DNA of 64,000 bases from Puccinellia tenuiflora (lineage: Eukaryota; Streptophyta; Magnoliopsida; Poales; Poaceae), in the NCBI GenBank assembly GCA_012064385.1, contig QRDG01000231.1, forward strand, positions 1,277,584-1,341,583, given 5' to 3'. The position numbers and the translations under genes are program-made. The notes under the pieces were generated by a model. That model was not told the origin of the DNA. It saw only the letters and a list, made by a program, of their open reading frames with translations, and did no database searches. Below are positions 24,555 through 35,541 of the stretch, piece after piece; position 1 is the stretch's first letter; the number at the start of each line of letters is the position of its first letter.

Positions 24555-24884
24555 GATGAAGGCTATCTAAAAGCAAGCCATTGTTCAAGGACTTAGTTTA
24601 TCCAGGATGTAGTCTGAAAGTTTTGCAATGTCAGCAAAGTGAACCTATCTTTGGTAATTTGATATCTCGCTGGAGTAATGTTATGACAATGGTACTATGA
24701 TCTCTTTGGTTTGTGAGATAAGACTACCTTAGCAGTACCGGACCATATGGCTGTGGTTTGACGTATTGCTGTTACTTGTGGTGTTGTTCACGTTCTCTTA
24801 TGTTGCTGTTGGTTCTTTTGTTGCTTCTGCAGTGATGCTAGCTGCTGAAGTTAAGACTCTGTTGGTGTGTGTTTCTTTTGACTT

Positions 24885-24976
24885 GTTGCAGAGGACCTAA
24901 TTGCAGTGGCATACTTACCAGATTATTGCTGTTGCAGAGGACCTAATTGCAGTGGCATACTTACCAGATTATTGCT
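24885..24976 (+). repeat. 46-bp direct tandem duplication downstream of eS27
   Basis: Two exact adjacent copies (24885-24930 and 24931-24976), each starting GTTGCAGAGGACC. They lie in the 3' flank or long 3' UTR of the eS27 gene. Perfect identity points to a recent slippage event or an assembly artefact. Confidence 0.85.
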
Positions 24977-26251
24977 GGTGATGCTCTATGTATAAGACAA
25001 GCAGCCAATGCCATGCATTGTTAGTGGCGAACTTGTCGATGATCCAATCATTGTCAGCACAAGGGCACGAAAGATTACGGACCTCAACTATCTGATGAAG
25101 TAAAGTTTATCATGAACGAAATTGGACTACTCAGTCTGGAATAGAGACTCTGCAGCCAGGCGGGAATTCCTGCAAACAGAAGGATACATTCAGTTGCTAG
25201 ATCTCACAAAACATCTGTCGGGGCCGAATTAGAAAATTTGTTAGAAACCTCCCACTCAGTTAGAGGCTTATGTCTACAAAGTTCAAACCTCCCACTCAGA
25301 TTGCTAGAAACAAGGCTTCCAGCTAGCTGGTATTCCTTGTCGACGAGAAATATACCAAACACAGGATTTTTTTAATAACCCTTATGCCAAATATGCAGAT
25401 GTACTCAGATTTTTCTTTAGTATGGAAGGTGTTCTCCCATAACAGATACACAAATAATTGGGACTGCAAACAACTTTCAACACGTGGGGTTCATTGTCAA
25501 AGGGATTTTCCTTTTCTTCCTCTGGTCCATATCTCTTTTCCCTGATACACTTTACATGACCGCCCGTGTAGCCCTCCTCCTACTCGTAGTCCTCCTACCG
25601 TGCGCCGCCTGTGCCACTCGCCTCCTTCACGGGCTCCTCCTCCTCCTCCCATCGCCATGACCTCCGCTCGCGGTGACCGCCTTCCCGCTTCGGTGCTGCC
25701 CAACCCCATTGCTCCGCTCGCATTCGCCGGTCTCCGCTTCCCCATTGGGATTGAGGAGGATGGGCCTACGTTTTGGTCCAGGTTATGGTGGTTGCATTTG
25801 TCGATGGTTCCAACGTTCCTGTGATGATGTTGTTGTGGCCATAGTCGAGGAAGTGAACGCCGCACATGGCTGCTCCGCTGCTGTCGGAATACACCAGAAT
25901 AGGGGTCCGTCCGAGGGGGTTGGACCTAAAATTTCCCTCCCACAAACCAAATCGTGAGTTCAAGTATACTCACACATGTACTACAAATTTATGCCAAGGG
26001 GGTTATTTTTTTTTAGTATATACTCGAAAAAATAACGGTTGTGCTTTCGCGGATCTAGAATGACCAATTTTTAACAACCCTAAATGCAAAACCGACTGTT
26101 ATTTTTACGAGTCTCCCTGTTTTGAGTATTTATTAAAGATACTCCAAGAAGACATGAGTGATTCACCTTTGGATTCAAAGCTCATTAGGCTTGTCATAAC
26201 CCTATAATGCCTTCTGCAGACCCAATAGTTTTCTTCCATCCCTTCTTTTTG
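24977..26251. other. Intergenic stretch after eS27
   Basis: The phrase AACCTCCCACTCAG occurs twice (about 25247 and 25287). A GC-richer block at 25500-25960 has overlapping frames on both strands, but none has recognisable protein character. No gene or clear element can be supported. Confidence 0.4.
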
Positions 26252-26261
26252 AAACCCTAGA

Positions 26262-26549
26262 TTTTTTTGAGAATGCAGTACAGACGAAGACGCTCGCATA
26301 CACGCAAACACACTCACTCCGGCCCTATGAACGCACATATGCACACACTACTCCTATGAGCACCTCCGAAATACTGAGCCGACGGGTTGGATTTCGAGAT
26401 TGACGAAATCACCATAGATGCCTCGCTATTAATGAGAATGTCCCCTCCCACTGAATGAATATTCCACCTTTATTAGACACACATGTGTCAAACGTGGGGT
26501 TTGATACCTGATGGGCTGGGGGTACAACCTACCTCCTAGCGGTTCTCTA
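26262..26549 (-). mobile_element. tRNA-derived SINE
   Basis: A 288-bp element flanked by the 10-bp direct repeat AAACCCTAGA (26252-26261 and 26550-26559). On the minus strand the head has an A-box-like AACCGCTAGGAGG and a B-box-like GGTATCAAACC, the pol III promoter of a tRNA-derived SINE. The tail carries GGTGCTCATAGGAG and GTGTGCATATGTGCG phrases and ends in a short A-run (plus-strand T7 at 26262-26268). The tail style resembles SINEs common in grasses; the family name is not assigned. Confidence 0.75.
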
Positions 26550-26575
26550 AAACCCTAGAGATTGAGCCACATATT

Positions 26576-26690
26576 CCTGCCCAATCTGGTCACCATTGAG
26601 GAAAACGGTATTGACATCCATGTGATGCATCTCACACAGTTCATGAGCAGTGATCACAGGGTAGAACGATCATCCTCGCCCTTTCTTTCC
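26576..26690 (-). pseudogene. Copia-type reverse transcriptase fragment
   Basis: The minus strand reads VITAHELCEMHHMDVNTVFL then NGDQIGQEY. This matches the MDVKTAFLNGDL core of Ty1/Copia RT, including the first catalytic aspartate. Only about 115 bp survive. The SINE at 26262-26549 lies just beyond its downstream end. Confidence 0.6.
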
Positions 26691-27174
26691 TATAGCTAGT
26701 ATATACATAGATTACAAATAGACTTTGTGCCCAACATGACATGTAAGTATTGCGCCAATACGACGAGACCGTGAGTTAGATTTATACTATTATACCCACA
26801 ATTAACTCAGGTTAGAAACCTTGATATTTAAACGTAATGTTAAAATTCACAAAAAAATGAGATTACCTATAACAAACACATGTTATTTGAAGGTGGCGAA
26901 AAGATTAGGAACGAAGTAAATGAAAAAGAGAGTCTAGGAGAAAATAAAAACTAGCTGTAACACAAATTCGTAAAAAATACCAGTATTGGGTAGGCCAAAC
27001 CTTTGGCATATCACATTATAATCTTCTCCTTCTGTCTAAAGACACAAATCTCCCACGTAATTCTAGGTCCTCGCGACATGTAACACATGTTTCATTGGTC
27101 ATATCGAGGCCCTAGAAGCAGAGGGTCTTAAATATTTTGACGGAAGGGCTATCTAACTACTACTTTCTATAATA
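26691..27174. other. AT-rich intergenic stretch before the first Helitron
   Basis: No coding or structural signal seen. It ends at ...AATA immediately before the CTAG terminus at 27175. Confidence 0.4.
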
Positions 27175-28298
27175 CTAGCAAACATGCCCGTGCGTTGCAA
27201 CGGGAGCACGCTTAGACCTATAGGCATGGCTCAAGACAACCCCTTCTCCACGTCTATGCTCTACCTTTGTCGCTAGTTATACTCCTTCCCGCCTCGTCAT
27301 CGGTGTGGTGTCATCGCCGTGGTGTCTACTTGATCACAACGTGTCTGAGCGAGGTCAATCCCTTGGCGATGAGCTCGACCACCACATGGCACACATGTCA
27401 CGGAACCACGACAGTGCAAGGAATTTTCTAAAACTTTAAAACCCAATCTCGTCGACCTAAAAGTGAGGGCCGCCCTACGTGAGCTACTATCTGCACCTGG
27501 TCCATACACCATCCCTCATACTCCTACTCGGCTTTGACCTGTAATGTTGTGGAGAATTGGTATCTATTCAAATTTAGTAAGAATATTATGAGCAAACCAC
27601 ATTCATAGTTCATGTAAAATTTAGTCTTTACCAAAATCTGTGGGAACATGAATGGTTTTTTAGCAGACCCCTTGATGCAGAAGTCAAATTAACTGTTCAT
27701 ATCATGTCAAGCATCAATCTCATCAAGACATTTTACTCTTTGTAGTCCCTCACAAATTAAATATTTAATACTTCACTTACCATCAAAACTGTTTATTTTT
27801 TCAAACTCTTACCACCTTTCTGTATTTGCAGACATCAATATCTCTACAAATTTGCAATTTAAAAAAGAAACCGCTGCTCGATCGAACGCATGTAAAGTAC
27901 AAGCACGCATGTGCTTCTCAATGCAAGGAGCAATAATTAACATAATAGTACTTGAAATTATGATCAAACAAAGAATGGTAGTAGGTAGCAAATCATAGAA
28001 GAACACCTCTAATCTAGCAATTTCAGAACTGACGAAGTACAGGACCTAGCAGCTTCAGAACTGAGGCATTGCCGCGTCTCTGTCATGCATGCGAGACAAC
28101 ATATTTTGTTAGCAATTTAGCACCCAAGCAGCGACCGGAAGGCGATGTAAGCTAAAGTACCTAAAGCACAACAATCAGTTGCTCCATTGTATTATTACTT
28201 TAGAGACATTCAACACCAGCATTACTCCTCGCATGAAAAAATATGCTAAATCGGAGAAATGAGTACTACCGGTGCAGCTTATAGGAGGAGGGGAGAGG

Positions 28299-28391
28299 TC
28301 AGCTGACCTTTAGCCCGGCGAGCTCACAGGAAGAGTTGGCCGCCTGGCCGGCGAATTTGTAGTTGGACTTGGAAAGGAGGTCGGGAATGGG
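28299..28391 (-). pseudogene. Possible captured exon fragment in Helitron 1
   Basis: A short minus-strand frame reads PIPDLLSKSNYKFAGQAANS then SCELAGLKVS and a stop. The tail contains AAAG/GTCAGC, a plausible splice donor, so this could be the end of an exon captured from a host gene. I do not recognise the parent protein. Confidence 0.3.
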
Positions 28392-29116
28392 CTGGTCCGC
28401 ACCATCTGATCCCGACCATCTCGTTCTATTTGTGAGCTTGCTGTCTCGGTGTCTCCACAGCCTCCACGTGTGTAACCTTTAGCTATTACTGGAATGCATA
28501 TAGATGTTGTGGGAACTTTCCCGAGACTGCCTCAGTGGCGACTGGCGTCATGCCGTTTTCATCCATTGATTCTCTCTTTCCAATCTCTCTCCCAGATTTG
28601 ATCTCCTCTCCGATTCTCCTTCAATCCTTTCTCTCTGGTTCTTGATCTGTTTCTCTCCATCGTCAATTCCCTACTTCCTCTACCATCCCCGGATTCACTT
28701 TGAAGAGAGAGGAAAAGTTAGATACGCAAGTAGGCTGCTGCTTCGCCGCCTATCCCCACCATCCCCGGCCTAACCTTGCCATTACCGGACCTCCGCTTCC
28801 ACCGCGTCGCTTCAGCGCTGCCCCTCGCTGCCTTGTGCCTTCCTCCCTCGCTGCCCAATACCGTTTCTCTCCCCCGCCCAACGCCTCCCCTCTCCCCGTC
28901 CAGAGTTCCTCATCCCGCCGCACATACCAGCTTCTTCCAACTTCGAGCGCTCACATCCTTCTCCGATTCCATCCCCGTCTAGCCTCCATATACGCTCCCA
29001 CCTTCTTCTCCCGTCCAGTATCTCGCATAACAATATTGAAATTACAACTTCTGAAACTGCAGCCGAGGGCAGCAGGTTCCAACTCTGTTTTTCTATCCAA
29101 CCCCTTCTGCTCAACT

Positions 29117-30715
29117 ATGAGCATTTTGATCTGGAATTGTCGAGGATTGGGGACGGATGCCACGATTGGCGAGCTGCGATGGTTGGTACAGACCTTCCGT
29201 CCAACCCTTCTCTTCTTGTGTGAGACTAAGATGAAGGATAAAAATGCGAGAAATTTCATGTGGTCTTTGGGATATTCGAACTCCTTTGCTGTCAGCAGTG
29301 ATGGCCAAAGTGGTGGCTTATGTTTGTTTTGGCGGTCTTCTGTCAATGTTTCTCTAAAGGCTTTCAACAAGAGATGTATTGATGTTCATGTCATGCCTGA
29401 AGAGGGACCAGTGTGGAGAGCAACTTTTGTGTATGGAGAACCAAGAAGAGAAAACATATATCAGTTTTGGGATTTTCTCCGGTTTATGCGAGCACAATGG
29501 GATGGTCCATGGATCTGTTGCGGGGATTTCAATGAGGTGTTATGCCATGATGAACATCAAGGTCTCCGGGACAGAACAGATAAGCAGATTAATGACTTCC
29601 GGGATTGCTTGGCAGATTGCGGCCTTGTCGACTTGGGATTTACTGGTCCTAAATACACTTGGTCCAATCGCCAGGACCCTCATCGCCATGTCAAAGCTCG
29701 ACTTGACCGTGTGCTAGCTAATGGTGATTTTTCTAGTATCTATGATAACTATTTGGTCGAGAACGTGATCACCACACCCTCTGATCACTATGCTGTCCAT
29801 GTTGTCCTGAATAATGGGGCGACTCGTTATGAGACTCCTCCGGTTCAGTATGGTTTCAAATTTGAAGCAATGTGGCTGAGAGCATCCGATTACAGGGATT
29901 TCCTAGAGAGGACATGGTTGGAAGGCCGAAATGGTTCTCCTTTATCGTTGCAGTCTACCTGGTCAAATCTGAATCGAGTGGCTCGCTCGCTCAAGCAATG
30001 GAGCAGAGAATCCTTTGGCTCGATCAAGACTAATATCCGCAAATTGGAAAGGCAGCTCAAAGTGCTACGCTCGTTCCCTCCCTCAGATGCGTCGATCATG
30101 GAAGAGCGCTCGCTGGAGCGACATTTATGTGAACTCTTCGAGCGGGAGGAAGTTATGGCTAGGCAACGCTCACGGGTGGACTGGCTCCGTGAAGGCGATC
30201 GGAACACCGCCTTTTTTCATGCTAGGGCATCTGCGCGCCGGCGTACAAATACAATCAACTCTCTTGCACGGGCGGATGGCTCGATGACTCAAAATGAGGA
30301 GGAGATAAAAGGTATGGTCCAATCTTTTTACGAGAATTTGTTTACTACAGAACCACATGCCTCCCTGGATGCAGTCCTAGATTCTATTCCTTGTAAGGTT
30401 GACGATTCCATGAACGATGAATTGTGTAAGCCGTATACGGATGAGGAAATCAGATTTGCCTTATTTCAATTGGGACCAACGAAGGCACCCGGACCTGATG
30501 GTTTCCCCGCTCTGTTCTACCAAACTCATTGGGAGGTTTTAAAGGAGGACATTTGCCATGCGGTCAGATATTTTTTGTGCAGAATGCAAATACCTGATGG
30601 TTTTTGTGACTCTGTCATCGTCCTAATTCCAAAAGGTGCAAGGCCAAAACATCTCAAGAACTTCAGGCCTATAAGCTTGTGCAACGTCCTATATAAGATA
30701 GCTTCAAAGTGCTGG
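29117..30715 (+). pseudogene. LINE ORF2, endonuclease and N-terminal RT
   Basis: The endonuclease begins MSILIWNCRGLGTDATIGEL. It shows the apurinic-type motifs WNCRG, LCETK, CCGDFNEVLCHDEH, WSNRQ ... LDRVLAN and TPSDHYAV, with the DH pair of the active site. Its role is to nick target DNA. The RT N-terminus follows (RQRSRVDWLREGDRNTAFFH, LGPTKAPGPDGFPALFYQ, KNFRPISLCNVLYKIA). A 1-nt loss near 30712 moves the rest into another frame. The open frame reaches upstream to 28700, but residues before 29117 are low-complexity leader. Confidence 0.88.
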
Positions 30716-33255
30716 CTAATAGGCTCAAGAGTCTCTTGCCGACAATCATCTCTGAACATCAAAGTGCTTTCGTTCCAGGGAGATTAATTACTGACAACGC
30801 CCTGATTGCCTTTGAATGTCTTCACACAATTCGGCAACAAAAATCAAAGAGACCTTACTTTGCTCTGAAGATCGACTTGACAAAAGCGTATGATCGTGTC
30901 GAGTGGAGCTACCTACATGGATGACCGAGCAGACTTGGTTTTGCCCCGGAATGGATCAGTACGGTGATGAGATGTGTTACTTCGGTTCGGTATGCTGTCC
31001 GAGTCAATAGAGAACTCACAAATCCCGTGATTCCTATGAGAGGAATCCGACAGGGAGACCCTATCAGCCCTTACCTGTTCCTTCTATGCAATGAAGGCTT
31101 GTCGAGTGTGCTTTTGCACAAGGAGTCGTGTGGTAAGCTACAAGGTATCCGAAATGGTCGTCAAGGCCCTCCTATCTCACACCTCCTATTTGCCGACGAT
31201 AGCATTTTATTTGCTCGAAGTGACCAGCGTAGTGTTGACTCCCTGAAGGAAGCACTGAATTTATATTGCCAAGGTTCAGGACAGAAAATTAATCTTGAAA
31301 AGTCATCTATCTTCTTTGGGTCTCATTGCTCCAATGATACCAAGCAAAATGTGATAAATATTCTGGGAGTTACAAATGAAAATTTTCTTGATAAATATCT
31401 TGGAATGCCTACTCAAGTGGGCAGGTCACCATCTAGTACGTTCAAATTTCTGAATGATAGAGTCTGGCAACACGTCAACACTCTATCTGATAGACCTCCT
31501 TCTCGGGCGGGTAAGGAAGTCTTGCTGAAATCGATTATTCAAGCCATCCCGACCTATATTATGAGTTGTTTTCGAATCCCTGTTGCCATTTGTGAAAGAA
31601 TGAGACAAGCTGTTGCTGATTATTGGTGGGGGAGGGAAGACGGAAAGAGGAAGTTGCACTGGCGTTCATGGGATTGGTTATCATTACCGAAAAAGTTTGG
31701 AGGGTTGGGTTTTCGTGATTTCTCTCTCTTTAACCAGGCTATGCTTGGCAAGCAATGCTGGAGGCTCCTTACTGAACCCGAATCCCTTTGTGCCCGTGTT
31801 CTTAGGGGACGTTATTTTCCACATTGTGATTTCTGGGAAGCTCCAAAACCCAGATCATCATCTTATACTTGGAGAAGTATTCTGTTTGGACGAGAGCTTG
31901 TGAAGGCGGGTGTTCGTTGGGGAATTGCAAATGGCCAAAAGGTTAAGATCATGTTAGATAATTGGATCCTTGGAAGACCACCGCACCTATTGCAAACTCT
32001 CTCTTCAATTCCAGAAAGTGCAAGAGTGTGTTCCTTGATGGCCGATGAACAAGGGTCTTGGAATGAAGAAAATGTTAGAGCTTTCTTCCCGGAGGAAACT
32101 GCGGAACTCATCCTACAGACTCATATTAGCCGCCATGGCGGAGATGATTTCGTATCTTGGCCTCACACTCGCTATGGCATGTATACTGTACGATCGGCGT
32201 ACAATCTGGCCCGGTCTTCGAATTTTTTTGTAAAGCGGAGTACGGCTGGTCGTGGCCTCCCGTCAAATTGGGATGTTGAAGAGAGACATTGGAAGGCCAT
32301 ATGGGAAATCAAGGCGCCGAAAAAGATGAACATCGTGCTCTGGAGGTTTGCGCATGATTGCCTCCCTTCCGGTCTTCAATTACGCCATCGAAACATTCCT
32401 GCTAATCCTAGTTGCATCCACTGTGGTAGAGATGAGAGTGTTGAGCATTGCCTACTTTTCTGTCGGTTCTCCACAGAGGTGTGGAGGGAGGTTAAAAATC
32501 AGTATAACATCCATCTATGTTGTAGAAACTTCCGATTGCCGAAACAATGGTTGTTTGATTTCATCGACAGAGCTTCACCACAACAGTCCACTGTCTTGGC
32601 GGTCGCAGTGTGGCATATTTGGGAGGCGAGAAATGCAGCCAGAAATGATGAAGGTATTATCCACCCACACCGTATTGCCTTAAAGATACATGCTTATGTT
32701 GATTTTTTGCTGCTATATCTTTATAAGACTGATTCCGGGCAAAGTCGTGAGCCATCATTTTTCCCTACAATCAGATGGTCTCCGCTGCCGCACGGTTCAG
32801 TCCTTGTTAATGTTGACGCAGCTGTGTTCTCAAATGTGCACAAGGTTGGAATTGGCGTTGTGATCCGTGATCACAATGGGAAGTTCTTGATGGCTTGCAA
32901 TCAGCCACTCAAGGGTATCGTGTCGCCAGAACTAGCTGAAAGTTGGGCGCTCCAGTCTGCCGTGTCTCTCGTTCGTGACAAAGGTTTCACCTCAGTGGTG
33001 TTTGCTTCAGACTGCCTCTCTCTTGTTCAACGAATGAACTCTTCTTCAGCTGATAGATCTGAAGTGGGTGCTGTGGTGGCAGACATCAAGCTTCTACTGG
33101 GCGGCTTCTCATCAGTTTCTTTCTGCCATATCAAGAGATCACTCAATGTAGCTGCTCACATCTTAGCTAGGTCATGTGAGGTTGATGTATCCTCTAATGT
33201 ATTCTATACTGTACCTGATTCAATCAGGCAGGCTTTGTGTATGGACATCTCCTAA
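30716..33255 (+). pseudogene. LINE ORF2, RT core, zf-RVT and RNase H
   Basis: Continues the LINE in frame +1. Motifs: SAFVPGRLITDNALIAFE, FALKIDLTKAYDRVEWSYL, then an in-frame TGA at 30922-30924, GIRQGDPISPYLFLLCNEGL, and the catalytic HLLFADDSILFARS. Next come FGGLGFRDFSLFNQAMLGKQ, the zf-RVT type WKAIWEIKAPKKMNIVLW with CIHCGRDESVEHCLLFC, and a plant RNase H (VNVDAAVFSNVHKVGIGVV, PELAESWAL, FASDCLSLV, HIKRSLNVAAHILARS). Only one frameshift and one stop are visible over about 4 kb of coding sequence, so the copy is fairly young. Confidence 0.9.
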
Positions 33256-33306
33256 TCAATAAAGTGCAACTTTTCCTCAAAAAAAAAAAAAGCCTCCACG
33301 TGTGTA

Positions 33307-33868
33307 CGCCCGCGCGGCTCAGATTCGGCGACTCCCCCCGCAGGCGACGACCGTTCCCTCCAATGCCTCTCAGCCGCCGGCGCGAGGACCACCGCCTCCC
33401 TGCCTACGGCCCTACCTCCCCGTGCCCGCGGGCGAAGTACCTGCTGTCGGGGACGCTGACAACGACGACCTTCGGCTCCTCTGCGCCGCGCGAGGCGTTC
33501 GAGCACAGCCTCCTGCCCAAATCTCGCCGTGACGCACGGGGAATCGCGTACTAAATTGGGCGGCAGGGCCGTTCCTCGACGGAGAATGAGGACGAAACGG
33601 CGGCTGCCTCGCCGGAGGAGGAGGATGGAATGGCTGCGGCGCAATCGAGCGAGGGAGCTGCCCTGCGGGAGGATGGAAGAGAGGCTTAGGTGTTTTTTTT
33701 TCTGAACATAGGTGAAACGTTTTTCTTCATAAGCTGTGGCAGTATCCGTAATTACTTTCAAAAATAAGGGTATTATAAAAGTTGGACGAAAATTTTGGGA
33801 GAAGCAACTCTTACTTTATTATTATTATTATTAATTATTATTATTATATATTAATATATTAATATTAA
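33307..33868 (-). other. 5' portion of Helitron 1 after the LINE
   Basis: A GC-rich half (33310-33690) has overlapping frames on both strands but no recognisable protein. The rest is AT-rich Helitron 5' sequence ending in TTA and TAATA microsatellite. The GC-rich part may be a captured first exon; no parent gene is identified. Confidence 0.4.
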
Positions 33869-34752
33869 CTAGCAAAAAGGCACGTGTGTTGCAACGGAAC
33901 AGAAAATATCTACGTATATCACTTTCCTTATCACTGGTGTTGGCGACTGGAGCTGATAACGTGCGTGAGCACCGCCACCATGAAAACGAGATCATACTGA
34001 AAATGGGGAGCTAAAGAAAATATTAACTACATTAGGAGAGTTTTATAATTGTATCATATTGGGCAAATATTTGTCTTTATTAATTTACAATACACGAACT
34101 ATATTGATAACCTTATCCCAGAGTAAAATGAAGTTTAAAATAAGATAAAAAATCAAGCTAGCCTTATGAAATAGTACACATAATAAGCTTTGTAATTAAC
34201 CATATGATACAATCAGAAGGCAGCACAGCCTCCGGTGGTCACCATGCATGATGTCAGATAGAATCCTGATAGAGATCTTCCTGCTTTAGGGTACAGTTCT
34301 ATTTGTTGGCTTGGATTTTTTAATCTTAAAATATGGAGAAAAATAAAGAGCTAACTGACCACGCTTGAAAAGTGCTAACTGACCTCTGTTCAGAGTCCAT
34401 GGTTTGTTGTAGAACCGCTCCGGAGGAATTTGTCCATGAACACACAATCTATTCGTCAGAGACAGACAACATATATAGCACCAAATTACAGCGTGCTGAT
34501 GTGCAATTAAATCAATTACAGGACGACTGTTGGCTTGTATCCTACCAGTCTATGTTAAGCAGAAGCAGAGGTCATACCTTGTGAAAGAGCATTTGCTAAA
34601 TCCTATTGGTTTTGTGTGTTAGTTAACAACACTAGTGATCATCTAATGTGATGCTAAGTGGTGCAGGTTTATTGTCATATTTTTACCCTGAGCATCAACC
34701 ACCAGAAAGGGAAGAATTGGCAGAGTTTCTTTTGATGCAGGTCAATCCCAGG

Positions 34753-35126
34753 CCGGAGTCTCCGGTCTGCTTGGGCCGGAGTCTCCGGTCCCTGGGTTCC
34801 CTGCCATGTGCCAAGCTGTGGTGCGGCTCTGTTAGCACTCCGAAGTATCACCGGAGGATGCCCTGAGTCTCCGGGAGGCCGGAGTGTCCGGCCCGTGGTG
34901 ATCAGAGTCTCCGGCCCTGTTGAGCTTCATCGACAAAGTCTCCGCTGGTGTGCAGAGTCTCCGCCCGCACCGGAGTTTCCGGTCCCCCTGACCGGAGTCT
35001 CCGGCCTTCCCCGAGTGAACAAAGTGTGGTGCGGCTCTGGTGCCTGTCCGGAGGGACCTCGGAAGGAGTCCGGAGTCTCCGGCCCACGCCGGAGTCTCCG
35101 GCCCACTTAGGCCAGAGTCTCCGGCC
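34753..35126 (+). repeat. Array of palindromic CCGGAGTCTCCGG units in the solo LTR
   Basis: Five exact copies of the 13-mer CCGGAGTCTCCGG (an inverted repeat about a central T) and about seven degenerate ones (GAGTCTCCGG, CCGGAGTGTCCGG, CCGGAGTTTCCGG and similar) occur at irregular spacing of about 20-60 bp. The array lies in the U3-like part of the LTR, 30-400 bp upstream of the TATA box. The phrase GTGGTGCGGCTCTG also occurs twice (34819 and 35027). Confidence 0.85.
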
Positions 35127-35158
35127 CTAGTGGACTCCAACGGGCAGATTTTCAGAGG

Positions 35159-35173
35159 GGTATATATACCCCT
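35159..35173 (+). promoter_or_regulatory. TATA box of the solo LTR
   Basis: GGGTATATATACCCC is a strong TATA element, itself palindromic, downstream of the CCGGAG array and upstream of AACCCTAATATCTCAG. It is the likely core promoter of the former Copia element. Confidence 0.6.
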
Positions 35174-35541
35174 CCACCTACCTCAGGACAGCCAGCTTGT
35201 CCAGCATTTAAGAACCCTAATATCTCAGAGCTCAAAATCGATAGATCTCCCAATTCCTCCATCCAAACTCGTTGATCTTTGGAGGATTGAAGGAGAAGAC
35301 CCGGATTTACACCAAGCCGTTCTTCATTTCCCCCTCATTCACTTGAGGATTTTTGTTTCTAGGGTTAGCATTGTGTTACCCTAGAATTCTTGTGCTTACT
35401 ACTTGTTGTAATTGTGACAGATGTGTTGATTTGGGAGCCCCCAATTGAGTTGTGGGTGTGTGCCCCAAAAACATTGTAAAGGCTCCGGATTTCGCCTCGA
35501 AGGATTCCGATAGTGGAAGGTGAACCAAACCCTTGGGTGCG

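Larger units (their letters stand above)
28475..33290 (+). mobile_element. L1-type LINE with 16-bp target site duplications
   Basis: The element is flanked by identical 16-bp repeats AGCCTCCACGTGTGTA (28459-28474 and 33291-33306) and ends in an A-run (33279-33290), the marks of target-primed reverse transcription. The 5' end has a pyrimidine-rich leader of about 640 bp. It codes for an endonuclease, RT, zinc-knuckle-like region and RNase H in L1 order. No ORF1 (gag-like CCHC protein) lies before the endonuclease. Confidence 0.92.
27175..33868 (-). mobile_element. Helitron-like element 1 (about 1.9 kb plus a nested LINE)
   Basis: On the minus strand the 3' end reads CCCGTTGCAACGCACGGG then CATGTTTGCTAG, ending at 27175. 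This fits the grass Helitron 3' consensus: a short hairpin (CCCGT/ACGGG) about 10 bases before CTAG, with an A on the plus-strand flank. The 5' side at 33790-33868 has AATAATAATAAAG followed by TAAGAGTTGCTTCTCCC on the minus strand, as in other Helitron 5' ends, but the terminal TC is lost in an expanded TTA-type microsatellite. No Rep/helicase is present, so it is non-autonomous. Without the LINE and one target copy it is 1862 bp. Confidence 0.65.

Noticed and set aside
25497..25960. Small frames on both strands downstream of eS27 as a gene
   Set aside because: They overlap in opposite directions, lack motifs and have no supporting splice or promoter context.
29117..33255. Endonuclease/RT/RNase H frames as host genes
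   Set aside because: Target duplications and the A-tail place them within one LINE. The RNase H domain is part of the LINE ORF2.
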